A stretch of 64,000 bases of DNA from Sphingobium sp. EP60837. Its GTDB lineage: Bacteria; Pseudomonadota; Alphaproteobacteria; Sphingomonadales; Sphingomonadaceae. This document shows, piece by piece, positions 16,068 through 25,161 of the stretch. The stretch spans positions 2,481,501 through 2,545,500 of the forward strand of contig NZ_CP015986.1 in the NCBI RefSeq assembly GCF_001658005.1, read 5' to 3'. Under the pieces are notes generated by a model. That model was given only the letters and a program-made list of their open reading frames with translations. It ran no database searches and was not told the DNA's origin. How positions within the stretch are numbered: position 1 is the stretch's first letter; every line of letters starts with the position of its first letter. The translations under genes and the position numbers were made by a program.

Positions 16068-19000
16068 ATGGAAGTTGAGGACGGCGAAGAGGAATTTCGC
16101 CGGGGCTGGCTGCGCTGGCTGGGCGTGGGGACGGGGTCCTTGGCGCTCATCCTTGTGGCGCTATGGACTCAGCGTGCCCCGATCGCCGAGAATTTCCTTG
16201 GTAGAGAGATGAACCGCCGGGGCGTGCAGGCCAGCTATGACCTTAAGGACATTGGCCTCCGCACGCAGCGGATCGAAAATATCGTCCTTGGTGACCCGGC
16301 CAATCCTGATCTGACGGCGCGGTGGGTTGAAGTGGACCTCGCCTTCACCGGCCTTTCTCCGCATGTCGCGGCGGTCAGGGCTGGAGGTGTTCGTCTGCAC
16401 GGGTCTTATCGGAACGGCATGCTTCGTCTTGGCGAACTCGACAAGTTCCGCGATCCTGCGTCCAAAGCGCCGTTCAGCCTGCCTGATATCAGGATGGCGT
16501 TGAACGACGCGCGGATAAGGCTCGACACGGATGCCGGCGTGGTTGGCATGCAGGTCGATGGCAAGGGCAATCTGCGGTCGGGGTTCAGCGGGCGTCTCGC
16601 CGCCGCCATGCCACGCGCTGCCTTCGCGGGGTGCAGCATGGCAGGCATGACCGCGTTGCTTGACGTCGCGATCCGCAATGAGCGGCCGCATCTTTCCGGC
16701 CCAGCGCGAGCGACGGCGCTTGGTTGCCCCGACAGCGCAACTGCCATCGCCAAGCCGCAGGCGGACTTGGACCTATGGCTTGGAAAGGCGCTCGACCGGT
16801 GGAACGGTCATGTCATGCTGGCCGGCGAAGCGCTGAAGTCCAGCGGCGCTGTGCTGGCCAAGCCTTCGGGGAGAATAGATTTTGACGGCAGCGCCGCCGG
16901 CACGGCCGGGCGCGCGAGGATCAATGCGTCCGCGCTGTCGATTGCAGGCGTTTTGGCGGGAAATTCGGAGATTATCGGCGGTTGGAAGATCGGCAAGGGT
17001 GAAGCAGAGGCTCAGGGGCGGCTTTCCGCGCATCAGGTGCGTCTTGCTGGCCGTGATCCGCTGGCCGGGTTGAGGCGGTCGGACGCAGGCTCGCCAGTGG
17101 CGCCTCTTGCAACACGACTAGCCGATGCGGTGCGGCGGTCCGGTGAGGAAAATGTTCTGCAGACGAGCCTCGCTTTTTCGCGACGCGGGAAGGGCGGCAG
17201 CGTGGTGATCACCGGGACACGCTTTGAGGCGCGGAGCGGGGCGCGGGTGATGATCCCAGGCGACGGACGGGTGACTATCGCCTGGCCGGGCAAAGCTGGG
17301 GCCCGGATCGATTGGGCGCTGGACGGCGCAGTCACCACCGGGGGTGGCGGTCTGCCGAGCGGCGCGCTTCGGCTGGCACGGCGGCCCGGCGGAGGGTTTG
17401 GCGGGCAGTTGTTCCTTGATCCCTATACCGCGGGAAATGCGAGGTTGGCGTTGGAACCGGTGCGGTTTGTCGCTGGCCCTCAAGGCAATACGCGTTTTTC
17501 GACGAGCGTCAGGCTGGATGGACCGTTGCCCGGTGGGCGGCTGCGTGGATTGGTTGCGCCGATAGAGGGGCAGGTGAGCGCCAATGGTGCGATTGCGATC
17601 AATCGCCGCTGCGTGCCGCTGGCTCTGGAGGAGGCGCGCTACGGCAGCTTCTCCATCGGGCGGACGAGGCAGACCTTATGTCCCATCGGCAGTGGCGCGC
17701 TGTTCGCAACTGGCCCAGCAGGGATGCAAGCGGGCGCGGAGATTCGCGGCCTCGATCTGCGTGGCCGCAGCGGCCAAAGCCCAATGCACCTATCCGCCGA
17801 CCGTGCAAGGATTGACTTGGGGCAGGGTGGCTTTGCCTTGTCGCGCGCCGAATTGGCGATCGGAACCGAAGATTCGCCAGGTCGGTTCACGGCGGAAACG
17901 CTGGTGGGCAAGAGCCTGGCGCAGGGCTTGAATGGCAAGGTGACCGGTGCGGGCGCCAGGATCGGCAGCGTTCCCCTGATCGTGGAAGATAGCGCGGGAG
18001 AGTGGAGCTTTGCTCGGGGAACGCTGAAGCTGGCGGCTGCGATCATGGTACGCGACGCGCAGTCTCCAGCGCGGTTCGAGCGCTTGAGGGTGCCCGACTT
18101 TGCGCTCAGCCTGCGTGACGGCAAGGTTGCGGCTACGGGCACGTTGCGGGCGCCGCGCAATGACGCGGTCGTGGCACGCGCCGACATCGCTCATGATCTC
18201 GGCTCCGGAAGGGGCAAGGCCGACCTGATCGTGCCGGGGCTGGTATTTGGCCCCACGCTGCAGCCTGAGGACGTGACCCGCCTCGCGTTGGGCGTTGTGG
18301 CCAATGTCAATGGCACCGTCACGGGGCAAGGGCATATCCGGTGGAACGGAACAACGGTCACCAGCGACGGCCTGTTCCGGACGGACAATGCCAATCTGGC
18401 GGCTGCGTTCGGCCCGGTCGAGGGACTTTCGGGCGAATTGCGCTTCACCGATTTGCTGGGGCTGGTCAGCGCGCCCGGACAGCAAGTGCGGATCAAAATG
18501 GTCAACCCGGGTGTGGAAGTGCGGGACGGCGTCGTGCGTTATCGCATCGAAACGGGTCAAAAAGTGCATATCGAAGGCGGAGGCTGGCCCTTCTCTGGCG
18601 GGCAGCTGGTCCTCCTTCCCACCACCATGGATTTCAGCGATGATGTCGATCGCTACCTCACCTTCCGGGTCATCGGGCTAGACGCGGGCGCCTTCATCCA
18701 GACGATGGAGCTTGAAAACATCTCCGCCACCGGCACGTTCGACGGCATCATGCCGCTGATCTTCAATGCTCAGGGCGGTCGCGTCGCAGGCGGCGTTCTG
18801 GTCGCAAGGCAGCAGGGGATGCCGCCGCTGATCATGCCTGAAGGGGTGTTGCCGACGATCCCCTGCGATCCAGCCCGCCAGTCGGGCACGCTGTCCTATG
18901 TCGGCCCCGTGTCGAACGAACAATTGGGTGTGATGGGGCGGCTCGCCTTCGATGCGCTCAAGAATCTGCAGTATAAATGCCTTACCATCCTGATGGACGG

Positions 19001-19289
19001 CGCTCTGGATGGTGAGATGGTGACCAATGTCGTCTTCAATGGCGTCAATCGCGGCCAGCTGGGCAATGTTCCGGCGGGCATGGCGCGGAATCTGACGGGC
19101 TTGCCCTTCATCTTCAACGTTCGCATTGCCGCGCCCTTCCGGGGGCTGCTGGGTACGGCGAAGTCCTTTATCGATCCCACGACACTTATCCAGAACAGCA
19201 TAGGAGACCAGATGCAGGAGAAGATTCGCGAGGGGATTGCAGTTAAGCCTGCGGAAAGCGACACTGTGGGAAACAGGGAGCAGAAATGA
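16068..19289 (+). CDS. ydbH: YdbH-family AsmA-like intermembrane lipid transport protein
   Basis: Large envelope-spanning protein of the AsmA-like group; E. coli YdbH works with TamB and YhdP in moving phospholipids to the outer membrane. 1073 residues from ATG 16068 (TTG 16056 is a possible alternative). A short cytoplasmic start is followed by one membrane helix (GTGSLALILVALWTQRAPIA), a long beta-rich periplasmic body, and the conserved YdbH C-terminal domain (VDRYLTFRVIGLDAGAFIQ; ISATGTFDGIMPLIFN; NVRIAAPFRGLLGTAKSFID). The gene overlaps ynbE by four bases and ydbL follows, the same trio as in E. coli, which supports the call strongly. Confidence 0.9.
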   Translation: MEVEDGEEEFRRGWLRWLGVGTGSLALILVALWTQRAPIAENFLGREMNRRGVQASYDLKDIGLRTQRIENIVLGDPANPDLTARWVEVDLAFTGLSPHVAAVRAGGVRLHGSYRNGMLRLGELDKFRDPASKAPFSLPDIRMALNDARIRLDTDAGVVGMQVDGKGNLRSGFSGRLAAAMPRAAFAGCSMAGMTALLDVAIRNERPHLSGPARATALGCPDSATAIAKPQADLDLWLGKALDRWNGHVMLAGEALKSSGAVLAKPSGRIDFDGSAAGTAGRARINASALSIAGVLAGNSEIIGGWKIGKGEAEAQGRLSAHQVRLAGRDPLAGLRRSDAGSPVAPLATRLADAVRRSGEENVLQTSLAFSRRGKGGSVVITGTRFEARSGARVMIPGDGRVTIAWPGKAGARIDWALDGAVTTGGGGLPSGALRLARRPGGGFGGQLFLDPYTAGNARLALEPVRFVAGPQGNTRFSTSVRLDGPLPGGRLRGLVAPIEGQVSANGAIAINRRCVPLALEEARYGSFSIGRTRQTLCPIGSGALFATGPAGMQAGAEIRGLDLRGRSGQSPMHLSADRARIDLGQGGFALSRAELAIGTEDSPGRFTAETLVGKSLAQGLNGKVTGAGARIGSVPLIVEDSAGEWSFARGTLKLAAAIMVRDAQSPARFERLRVPDFALSLRDGKVAATGTLRAPRNDAVVARADIAHDLGSGRGKADLIVPGLVFGPTLQPEDVTRLALGVVANVNGTVTGQGHIRWNGTTVTSDGLFRTDNANLAAAFGPVEGLSGELRFTDLLGLVSAPGQQVRIKMVNPGVEVRDGVVRYRIETGQKVHIEGGGWPFSGGQLVLLPTTMDFSDDVDRYLTFRVIGLDAGAFIQTMELENISATGTFDGIMPLIFNAQGGRVAGGVLVARQQGMPPLIMPEGVLPTIPCDPARQSGTLSYVGPVSNEQLGVMGRLAFDALKNLQYKCLTILMDGALDGEMVTNVVFNGVNRGQLGNVPAGMARNLTGLPFIFNVRIAAPFRGLLGTAKSFIDPTTLIQNSIGDQMQEKIREGIAVKPAESDTVGNREQK

Positions 19290-19474
19290 AGAGAGAAGCG
19301 ATCTTGGCGGCGGGTTTCGCCGGTTTAGCCCTGTCGGGCTGCATCCAGGTGAAGGCACCGGACAAGCCGATCGAAATCAACCTCAATGTGAAGGTTCAGC
19401 AGGAAGTGGTGGTCCGCCTTCAACGTGACGCGAAGGACCTTATTCAGAATAACCCGGAGTTGTTCCCGCAATGA
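19286..19474 (+). CDS. ynbE: YnbE-like outer-membrane lipoprotein
   Basis: Small lipoprotein of 62 residues. Signal peptide and lipobox are clear (AGLALSGC, with Cys 21 the lipidated residue). The mature part contains IEINLNVKVQQEVVVRLQRD and ends NPELFPQ, the typical YnbE pattern. In E. coli, YnbE in the outer membrane stacks onto the YdbH C-terminus to complete a lipid bridge. ATGA overlaps join it to ydbH and ydbL, so the three are translated together. Confidence 0.9.
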   Translation: MKREAILAAGFAGLALSGCIQVKAPDKPIEINLNVKVQQEVVVRLQRDAKDLIQNNPELFPQ

Positions 19475-19872
19475 CACGCAAGTTTTTGATAATCGCCGCT
19501 GGTGCGGTTTTCGCCTTGGCTACGGGGCTGGTCGTGAGCGCGCCTGCCCGCGCGCAGTCGGGCGCCGTGGCATCGGCCCTGGCTGAAGGCGCGGTCGGCG
19601 AACAGGCGGATGGCTATCTTGGCATCGCAGGTTCGGTCAGCGCCGCTGTGCGATCGGAAGTCGAATCGATCAACATCAAACGCCGGGCCGCCTATACCGA
19701 TCTTGCCAGCAAGCGCGGCGTCACGGTTCAGGACGTTGCCGCCGCGACCGGATGCCAAACTCTCAGCAGCCGGGTCAAGCAGGGGCAGGTCTATCGTGTG
19801 GGCGCAGGGCCCTGGCAAACCAAGGGCGCAGCGCCGATTTCACTTCCTACCTATTGCGCGACCGCGGGATAG
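19471..19872 (+). CDS. ydbL: YdbL family periplasmic protein (DUF1318)
   Basis: 133-residue secreted protein with signal peptide (MTRKFLIIAAGAVFALATG..., cleaved after APARAQ). The DUF1318 core reads EGAVGEQADGYLGIAG, INIKRRAAYTDLASKRGVTVQDVAAATGCQ and GQVYRVGAGPWQ. The E. coli counterpart is proposed to help control assembly of the YdbH-YnbE bridge. Last gene of the trio; about 175 bases separate it from atpI. Confidence 0.9.
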   Translation: MTRKFLIIAAGAVFALATGLVVSAPARAQSGAVASALAEGAVGEQADGYLGIAGSVSAAVRSEVESINIKRRAAYTDLASKRGVTVQDVAAATGCQTLSSRVKQGQVYRVGAGPWQTKGAAPISLPTYCATAG

Positions 19873-19939
19873 ATTCCCGATCATTGACGAAGTTTTTCCG
19901 TTGCTTCGTCCGGCAGGGTGATTCTGGTGCCAACTACGG

Positions 19940-19968
19940 TTGACTATCCCGAAAGCCCTTTCTAAACG
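19940..19968 (+). promoter_or_regulatory. Possible promoter of the F0 ATP synthase operon
   Basis: TTGACT (19940-19945) and TAAACG (19963-19968) are separated by 17 bases and lie about 80 bases before the atpI start. The -10 match is partial, so this is tentative. Confidence 0.4.
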
Positions 19969-20047
19969 GGCCGCGCCTTGACGGGTGCAGTCGCACGCGC
20001 CATGCCGCCTGACGTTGGCTTATCTGCCTGAACGGAAAGGAATGGCC

Positions 20048-20371
20048 ATGGTAGCGGATGTACCCGGGCAAGACCCGGCGGATGAGGACGCGCGGATCAC
20101 TTCTCTTGAGGAGAGGATCGCAAAGGCCGAACGAGCCGAAAAGGTCAGACAGGGGACCACCAAGCAGCAGGCCGATGATGGATCGCGCCTGGGCAACAGG
20201 GTTCTCGCCGAACTGATCGGTGGTCTTGTTGGCGGTGCCGTGGTTGGTGGGACTTTGGACTACTTTCTGCGGACATCCCCATGGCTCCTGCTCATTTTCC
20301 TCGGTCTTGGGATCGTGGTGGCGTTCAGGAACATCATCAGATTGACGACGACGAAGCGTCCCGGCGAATAG
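20048..20371 (+). CDS. atpI: F0F1 ATP synthase assembly protein AtpI
   Basis: Small membrane protein associated with c-ring assembly or Mg2+ handling of F-type ATP synthase. 107 residues from ATG 20048, which has AAAGGA at a six-base spacing; ATG 20042 directly abuts the same site. A charged N-terminus (ITSLEERIAKAERAEK) is followed by two membrane helices (NRVLAELIGGLVGGAVVGGTLDYF and WLLLIFLGLGIVVAFRNIIRL). The conserved G-x-x-G-G helix pattern and position ahead of atpB fit the AtpI/AtpR-type family. Confidence 0.87.
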   Translation: MVADVPGQDPADEDARITSLEERIAKAERAEKVRQGTTKQQADDGSRLGNRVLAELIGGLVGGAVVGGTLDYFLRTSPWLLLIFLGLGIVVAFRNIIRLTTTKRPGE

Positions 20372-20417
20372 GGGCGCTTTTGTCTTAGTCCGAATACCAG
20401 ACGTTACAGGGGTCAAC

Positions 20418-21203
20418 GTGGCAGAATCCGGCAAAATCGATCCGATGCACCAGTTTGCGATCGAACCGCTGTTCGGTACGGATCACTTGTCGCTCGGCGG
20501 CTACAATATCGCCTTCACCAACAGTGCGCTCTATATGGTGGCTGCTGCTGTGGTGCTGTGGATCTTCGTAATCGGCGGTCTGAAGCGCGAACTGGTTCCC
20601 GGTCGTTGGCAGATGGCGGTCGAATATATGACCGGCTTCATCAAGAGCCTGCTGATCGCCAATGTGGGCGAGGGCGGCAAGAAGTATATTCCTTATGTCT
20701 TCTCGCTGTTCATGTTCATCCTGTTGGCTAACCTGCTGGGCCTGCTGCCGCTCGGCCTGATCGGCCTGCATCCCTTCACCTTTACCAGCCACTTCACTGC
20801 GACGGGCGTGCTGGCGATCTTGAGCTTCTCGATCGTGCTGATCGTCGGCTTCTGGAAGCATGGGCTGCATTTCTTCTCGCTGTTCGTGCCGCACGGCACG
20901 CCGCTCCCCATGATCCCGGTGATCTTCCCGATCGAACTGGTGTCCTTCATGGTGCGGCCGTTTAGCCTTGGGTTGCGACTGTTCGTTGCGATGACCGCCG
21001 GACACGTTCTGCTGAAGGTGCTGGCCGGGTTCGTCATCAACAGCTCGAATGCTGGCGTCGGCTACGGCCTGACGGTCGGTTCGGCGAGCTTCATCCTGAT
21101 GATCGGAATCAGCGCGCTGGAAGTGCTGGTCGCTGTCATCCAGGCCTATGTGTTCGCTCTGCTGACCTCAGTTTACCTGAACGACGCTGAGAACCTGCAC
21201 TAA
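20418..21203 (+). CDS. atpB: F0F1 ATP synthase subunit a
   Basis: Stator subunit forming the proton half-channels. 261 residues from GTG 20418 with AGGGG upstream. N-terminus MHQFAIEPLFG is typical; several membrane helices follow. The essential Arg lies in MVRPFSLGLRLFVAMTAGH, and the C-terminal helix reads SALEVLVAVIQAYVFALLTSVYL. Belongs to the F0 operon; the F1 genes are not in the window, as is usual for alphaproteobacteria, where F0 and F1 operons are separate. Confidence 0.96.
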   Translation: MAESGKIDPMHQFAIEPLFGTDHLSLGGYNIAFTNSALYMVAAAVVLWIFVIGGLKRELVPGRWQMAVEYMTGFIKSLLIANVGEGGKKYIPYVFSLFMFILLANLLGLLPLGLIGLHPFTFTSHFTATGVLAILSFSIVLIVGFWKHGLHFFSLFVPHGTPLPMIPVIFPIELVSFMVRPFSLGLRLFVAMTAGHVLLKVLAGFVINSSNAGVGYGLTVGSASFILMIGISALEVLVAVIQAYVFALLTSVYLNDAENLH

Positions 21204-21255
21204 GTTTTCCTGAATTTTCCACACTATCTGAAGTTTAGAAAAGGGAGTTTACGAC

Positions 21256-21483
21256 ATGGACGCAGAAGCCGCAAAGCTGCTCGGTGCTGGCCTGGCTGCC
21301 ATCGGTGCGGGTCTCGCATCGCTCGGTGTGGGCAACGTGTTCGCATCGTTCCTGGAAGGCGCGCTGCGTAATCCGGGCGCCGCTGACGGCCAGCAGGGCC
21401 GCCTGTTCATCGGTTTCGCCGCGGCCGAACTTCTGGGTCTGCTGGCGTTCGTTATCGCCATGATCCTGGTGTTCGTGGCCTGA
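21256..21483 (+). CDS. atpE: F0F1 ATP synthase subunit c
   Basis: 75-residue proteolipid of the rotor ring. Two membrane helices are linked by a polar loop (ALRNPGAADGQQGR). The proton-carrying Glu sits in the second helix (FAAAELLGLLAFVIAMILVF), and the glycine-rich first helix (AGLAAIGAGLASLGVG) allows tight packing. A strong AAAAGGGAG ribosome-binding site fits its high copy number. Confidence 0.96.
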   Translation: MDAEAAKLLGAGLAAIGAGLASLGVGNVFASFLEGALRNPGAADGQQGRLFIGFAAAELLGLLAFVIAMILVFVA

Positions 21484-21568
21484 CAACCGCTTGGCGGGCG
21501 GGCAGGACGGTTTGAGCCGATCCGCCCGCCCGCATAAATTGACGGCGCCCTGATCGGACGGACCCAAA

Positions 21569-22063
21569 ATGCCTCAAATCGCGCAAATCGCCGAAACTTA
21601 TGCGTCGCAGATCTTCTGGATGCTGCTGACGTTCGGCTTTGTCTTCTTCGTCATCGGCCGGGGTATGGTCCCCAAGGTTCAGGCGACGGCCGACGCGCGC
21701 GACGCGAAGATCACTGGTGATCTGGACGCAGCCAAGGCTGCCTTCGCCCGCGCCGACGAGGCAGAGGCGGACTATCGCGCTCGCGACGCCGAAAGCCGCG
21801 CTGCGGCTCAGGCGACGCTCGCTCGCGCCAAGTCGGAAGCTGCCAAGGCATCTGAAGGACAGCTCGCCGCTGCCGACACAGAAATTGCCACCCGGATCGG
21901 CGCTGCCGAAGCGCGTATCCAGGCTGCCAGTCAGGCAGCGTTGGCAGAGATTGAAACCGTCGCCGCCGACGCGGCGCGCGACATGGTGGCCCGCATTTCT
22001 GGCGTTCAGGCGTCGGAGGAATCGGCCCGAAACGCAGTAAAGGCGGCACTGGTCCATGGCTGA
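21569..22063 (+). CDS. atpG: F0F1 ATP synthase subunit b'
   Basis: Peripheral-stalk subunit of the heterodimeric type found in alphaproteobacteria and phototrophs. 164 residues. One N-terminal membrane helix (IFWMLLTFGFVFFVIGRGMVPKV) is followed by a long Ala/Glu-rich amphipathic helix (about residues 40-160). It overlaps the second b-type subunit by 8 bases. Which copy is named b and which b' follows usual gene order (b' first) and is not proved by sequence. Confidence 0.88.
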   Translation: MPQIAQIAETYASQIFWMLLTFGFVFFVIGRGMVPKVQATADARDAKITGDLDAAKAAFARADEAEADYRARDAESRAAAQATLARAKSEAAKASEGQLAAADTEIATRIGAAEARIQAASQAALAEIETVAADAARDMVARISGVQASEESARNAVKAALVHG

Positions 22064-22670
22064 GGCAGCAGCACAGCATAGCGAAGGTACGCCTCCGCAT
22101 ATCGACGACGCGATCCACGCTGAAGGGATGGAGCCGGTCGGCACCGTCGCTCATGAGGGCGTTGTTCCGCACACGGACCCCAAGGCGGTCGGCATGGATG
22201 CAACCGCTTGGGTGAGCTTGGCGATGGCGGTGTTCATCGTCATCCTGCTCATCAAGAAGGTGCCCGCGCTGATCGGCAATGTGCTCGATGGCCGGATCGC
22301 CCAGATCAAGAACCAATTGGCCGAAGCCGCCAAGCTGCGTGCTGAAGCCGAAGCGCTGAAGTCGGAATATGAAGCCAAGCTGGCGGCTGCCGCTGGTGAG
22401 GCTGATGCCATGCGCAAGTCGGCTGAGAGCGAAGCGGCGACGCTGCTCGAAGACGCCAAGACCAACGCTGTCGCGTTGGTCGCCCGGCGTCAGAAGATGG
22501 CGGAAGACAAGATCGGCGCAGCGGAGCGCGCGGCGATCGCTGGTATCCGTACCAAGGCAGTTAACGCGGCTACAAGCGCTGCTGCGGCACTGATCGTGGA
22601 GAAACACGATGCCGGTGCGGATAAGCAACTAGTCGATAGCGCCATCAAGGGACTCGGGCCGACAGTCTGA
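22056..22670 (+). CDS. atpF: F0F1 ATP synthase subunit b
   Basis: Second stalk subunit. 204 residues. It has an N-terminal extension of about 45 residues (Ala/His/Glu-rich) before the single membrane helix (WVSLAMAVFIVILLIKKVPALIG), then a long coiled-coil region (QIKNQLAEAAKLRAEAEALK...). Such extended b subunits are seen in alphaproteobacteria. Last gene of the F0 operon, followed at 20 bases by a strong terminator. Confidence 0.92.
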   Translation: MAEAAAQHSEGTPPHIDDAIHAEGMEPVGTVAHEGVVPHTDPKAVGMDATAWVSLAMAVFIVILLIKKVPALIGNVLDGRIAQIKNQLAEAAKLRAEAEALKSEYEAKLAAAAGEADAMRKSAESEAATLLEDAKTNAVALVARRQKMAEDKIGAAERAAIAGIRTKAVNAATSAAAALIVEKHDAGADKQLVDSAIKGLGPTV

Positions 22671-22689
22671 CGGTCTGACAACATAGCTT

Positions 22690-22725
22690 AAAAGGGCCGG
22701 TGCGGCATTGCACCGGCCCCTTTTT
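22690..22725 (+). terminator. Rho-independent terminator of the F0 operon
   Basis: 10-bp perfect stem (22694-22703 with 22710-22719), six-base loop and TTTTT run. Confidence 0.92.
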
Positions 22726-22857
22726 GATGGTCACGCCTGAAGGATGGTGTTGCGGGCAATATAGGGTGATCTTGTTAGGGTGAGTCCATGGCCTTCTGTT
22801 GGGGAGCAGGGGCGCACAGCCATTGCGCTTGTCTCTGTCGCCGCTATCTCTGCAACC

Positions 22858-24774
22858 ATGTCGCATCCCCAATCTCCGGACCGTTTTCACGAAGACAAGG
22901 CCAGTTTCACCGTGCGTGGAGCGGGGGCGCCTGATATCGAAGCGGGCGTGGAGGCGATCCGCACGACGCTGAAAACTTTGCCGACGCGGCCGGGTGTCTA
23001 TCGCATGCAGGATGCGCGGGGCGACGTTCTCTACGTCGGGAAAGCGCGGGCGCTGCGGAACCGGGTTGCCAATTATACGCAGGTTGATCGGCTGCCGAAG
23101 CGGTTGCAGCGCATGGTGTCGCAAACGCGGTCCATGACGATCGTCACCACCAATAGCGAGGCCGAGGCGCTGTTGCTGGAGGCGCAGCTGATCAAACGCT
23201 TCCGCCCGCCATATAATGTTCTGCTGCGTGACGACAAAAGCTTCCCCTTCATTCTGCTGCGCGAGGACCATGACTTTCCTCGCGTACAAAAGCATCGGGG
23301 CGCGCGGAAATATAAGGGGCGCTATTATGGCCCCTTCGCCAGCGCGGGGTCTGTGACGCGGACGATCAATGCGCTGCAGAAGCTGTTCCTGCTGAGAAGT
23401 TGCACGGACAGTTTCTTCGCCAACCGGTCGCGGCCTTGCCTGCTGTTCCAGATCAAGCGCTGTTCGGCCCCCTGTGTCGGGCGGATCGACGAGGCGGCCT
23501 ATGCCGAGTTGGTGATCGACGCTCAGGACTTTCTGGGCGGAAAATCGACGGCCGTGCAGAAGAAGCTGGGAGAGGCGATGCAGTCGGCTTCGGAGGCGTT
23601 GGACTTCGAGCAAGCGGCGGTGCTGCGCGACCGGCTGAAGGCGCTGACGTTCATCCAGGGTAGCCAGGCGATCAACGCGGAAGGGCTGGGCGACGCTGAT
23701 ATCTTTGCGCTGGCGACCAAGGGTGGGGCGATGTGTATCCAGGCCTTCTTCATCCGTGGGGGGCAAAATTGGGGGCATCGCAGCTTCTTCCCGGTTCATA
23801 CCGCCGAGGTGGCGGAGGATGAGGTGCTGGCGAGCTTCATGGCGCAATTTTACGAAGAGGTGCCGCCGCCCAAGCTGATCCTGTCCGATCGTGCGCCGAT
23901 GGAGTGCGAGTTGATAACGCAGGCGCTGAGTGAGCGGATTGGGGCAAAAGTTCGGATTGAGGTGCCCCAGCGCGGCGACCGGACCCGGTTGATCAAGCAG
24001 GCCCAGCGCAATGCGGTAGAGGCGCTCGACCGGCGGCTGGCGGAGACGACGACGCAGGCGAAGGTCCTGGACGAGATGGTCGAGACTTTCGGGCTGGACG
24101 GCGTGCCGGATCGGATCGAGATTTACGACAACAGCCATATCCAGGGGAGTCATGCGCTGGGCGCGATGGTGGTGGCGGGGCCGGAGGGCTTCCGCAAGAA
24201 TGCCTATCGCAAGTTCAACATGAAGAACCCCGAAACATCGAACGACGATTTCGCGATGATGCGCGAGATGTTCGAGCGGCGCTTTGGCCGGGCAGCGCGG
24301 GAGGACCCGGATCGGGACAGCGGGGAATGGCCAGACCTGGTGTTGATCGATGGCGGCAAGGGGCAGCTGTCGGCGGCGCGCGCGATCCTGGAGGATATGG
24401 GGATCGAGGATATCTGCATGATCGGCATCGCCAAGGGGCCGCACCATGGGCGCGAGGGGCGGGAGGTGTTCCATATGCCCGATGGGCGGGAGATCAGCTT
24501 TCCGATCAACCACCCGGTGCTCTTCTATCTCCAGAGGCTGCGGGACGAGGCGCATCGCTTTGCGATCGGGGCGCACCGGCAGAAAAGGAGCAAGGCGATT
24601 TCGACCAGTTCGCTGGATGAAGTGCCTGGCATCGGGCCGTCGCGAAAGAGGGCGCTGCTGATGCACTTCGGGACGGCGAAGGCGGTGAGGAGCGCGGCTT
24701 TGGAGGATTTGTTAAAGGCGCCCGGGGTTTCGAAGGCAGTGGCGCAGCAGGTTTATGACTATTTCCATGGGTGA
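22858..24774 (+). CDS. uvrC: Excinuclease ABC subunit UvrC
   Basis: Dual-incision nuclease of nucleotide excision repair. About 638 residues from ATG 22858; GTG 22780 in frame would add 26 residues that look non-native. Domains in order: GIY-YIG (PGVYRMQDARGDVLYVGKA), a Cys-containing segment (RPCLLFQIKRCSAPCVGRI), UVR motif for UvrB binding (SEALDFEQAAVLRDRLKAL), RNase H-like endonuclease (RIEIYDNSHIQGSHALGAMV; LVLIDGGKGQLSAA), and a C-terminal tandem helix-hairpin-helix (DEVPGIGPSRKRALL; LLKAPGVSKAVAQQ). Complete and normal. Confidence 0.95.
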   Translation: MSHPQSPDRFHEDKASFTVRGAGAPDIEAGVEAIRTTLKTLPTRPGVYRMQDARGDVLYVGKARALRNRVANYTQVDRLPKRLQRMVSQTRSMTIVTTNSEAEALLLEAQLIKRFRPPYNVLLRDDKSFPFILLREDHDFPRVQKHRGARKYKGRYYGPFASAGSVTRTINALQKLFLLRSCTDSFFANRSRPCLLFQIKRCSAPCVGRIDEAAYAELVIDAQDFLGGKSTAVQKKLGEAMQSASEALDFEQAAVLRDRLKALTFIQGSQAINAEGLGDADIFALATKGGAMCIQAFFIRGGQNWGHRSFFPVHTAEVAEDEVLASFMAQFYEEVPPPKLILSDRAPMECELITQALSERIGAKVRIEVPQRGDRTRLIKQAQRNAVEALDRRLAETTTQAKVLDEMVETFGLDGVPDRIEIYDNSHIQGSHALGAMVVAGPEGFRKNAYRKFNMKNPETSNDDFAMMREMFERRFGRAAREDPDRDSGEWPDLVLIDGGKGQLSAARAILEDMGIEDICMIGIAKGPHHGREGREVFHMPDGREISFPINHPVLFYLQRLRDEAHRFAIGAHRQKRSKAISTSSLDEVPGIGPSRKRALLMHFGTAKAVRSAALEDLLKAPGVSKAVAQQVYDYFHG

Positions 24775-25161
24775 ATTAGTGAGTTGCGAGCGTTTCTAAG
24801 ATATTGTTTCGATACCGTTATTAAATGACCGGCGACGAGGACCGGCGGACCGGGCGATGACCAGCGACTAGCGACGCGGCCGCCCACCACCTACCGCCCA
24901 AGGACGACTGCTACCGGGGCGGTGACCTATTGCTGAGATTTTATCGTTGGTCTTGCGCAATGACTGTTGGCCTGCGATGGTCTGCGCAGACGCTGAAAAA
25001 ATCATGGCGCGGGGATAAGGTATGAGGGTCGCAACTCTCGGCAAGTTTGGATTGGTGGTAACTACCGTTAATAGTGGCTTCTTAGAAGGTTCACTTTGCT
25101 GTTATTATTTTCCCGGGCTTAATACTTAGCCAAAGTCATATAACTAATAATATAGACTTTA
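24775..25161. other. Non-coding stretch between uvrC and the histidine kinase
   Basis: About 390 bases with no convincing gene on either strand. At 24827-24875 there are imperfect copies of a GACCGGCGA-like unit (five variants in about 50 bases). From about 25060 the sequence becomes AT-rich up to the kinase start and probably holds its promoter. No clear -35/-10 pair was identified. Confidence 0.5.

Noticed and set aside
22645..24666. 673-codon open frame on the reverse strand across uvrC
   Set aside because: It lies opposite uvrC, is Arg/His/Pro-rich without domains, and follows from the high third-position GC of the real gene.
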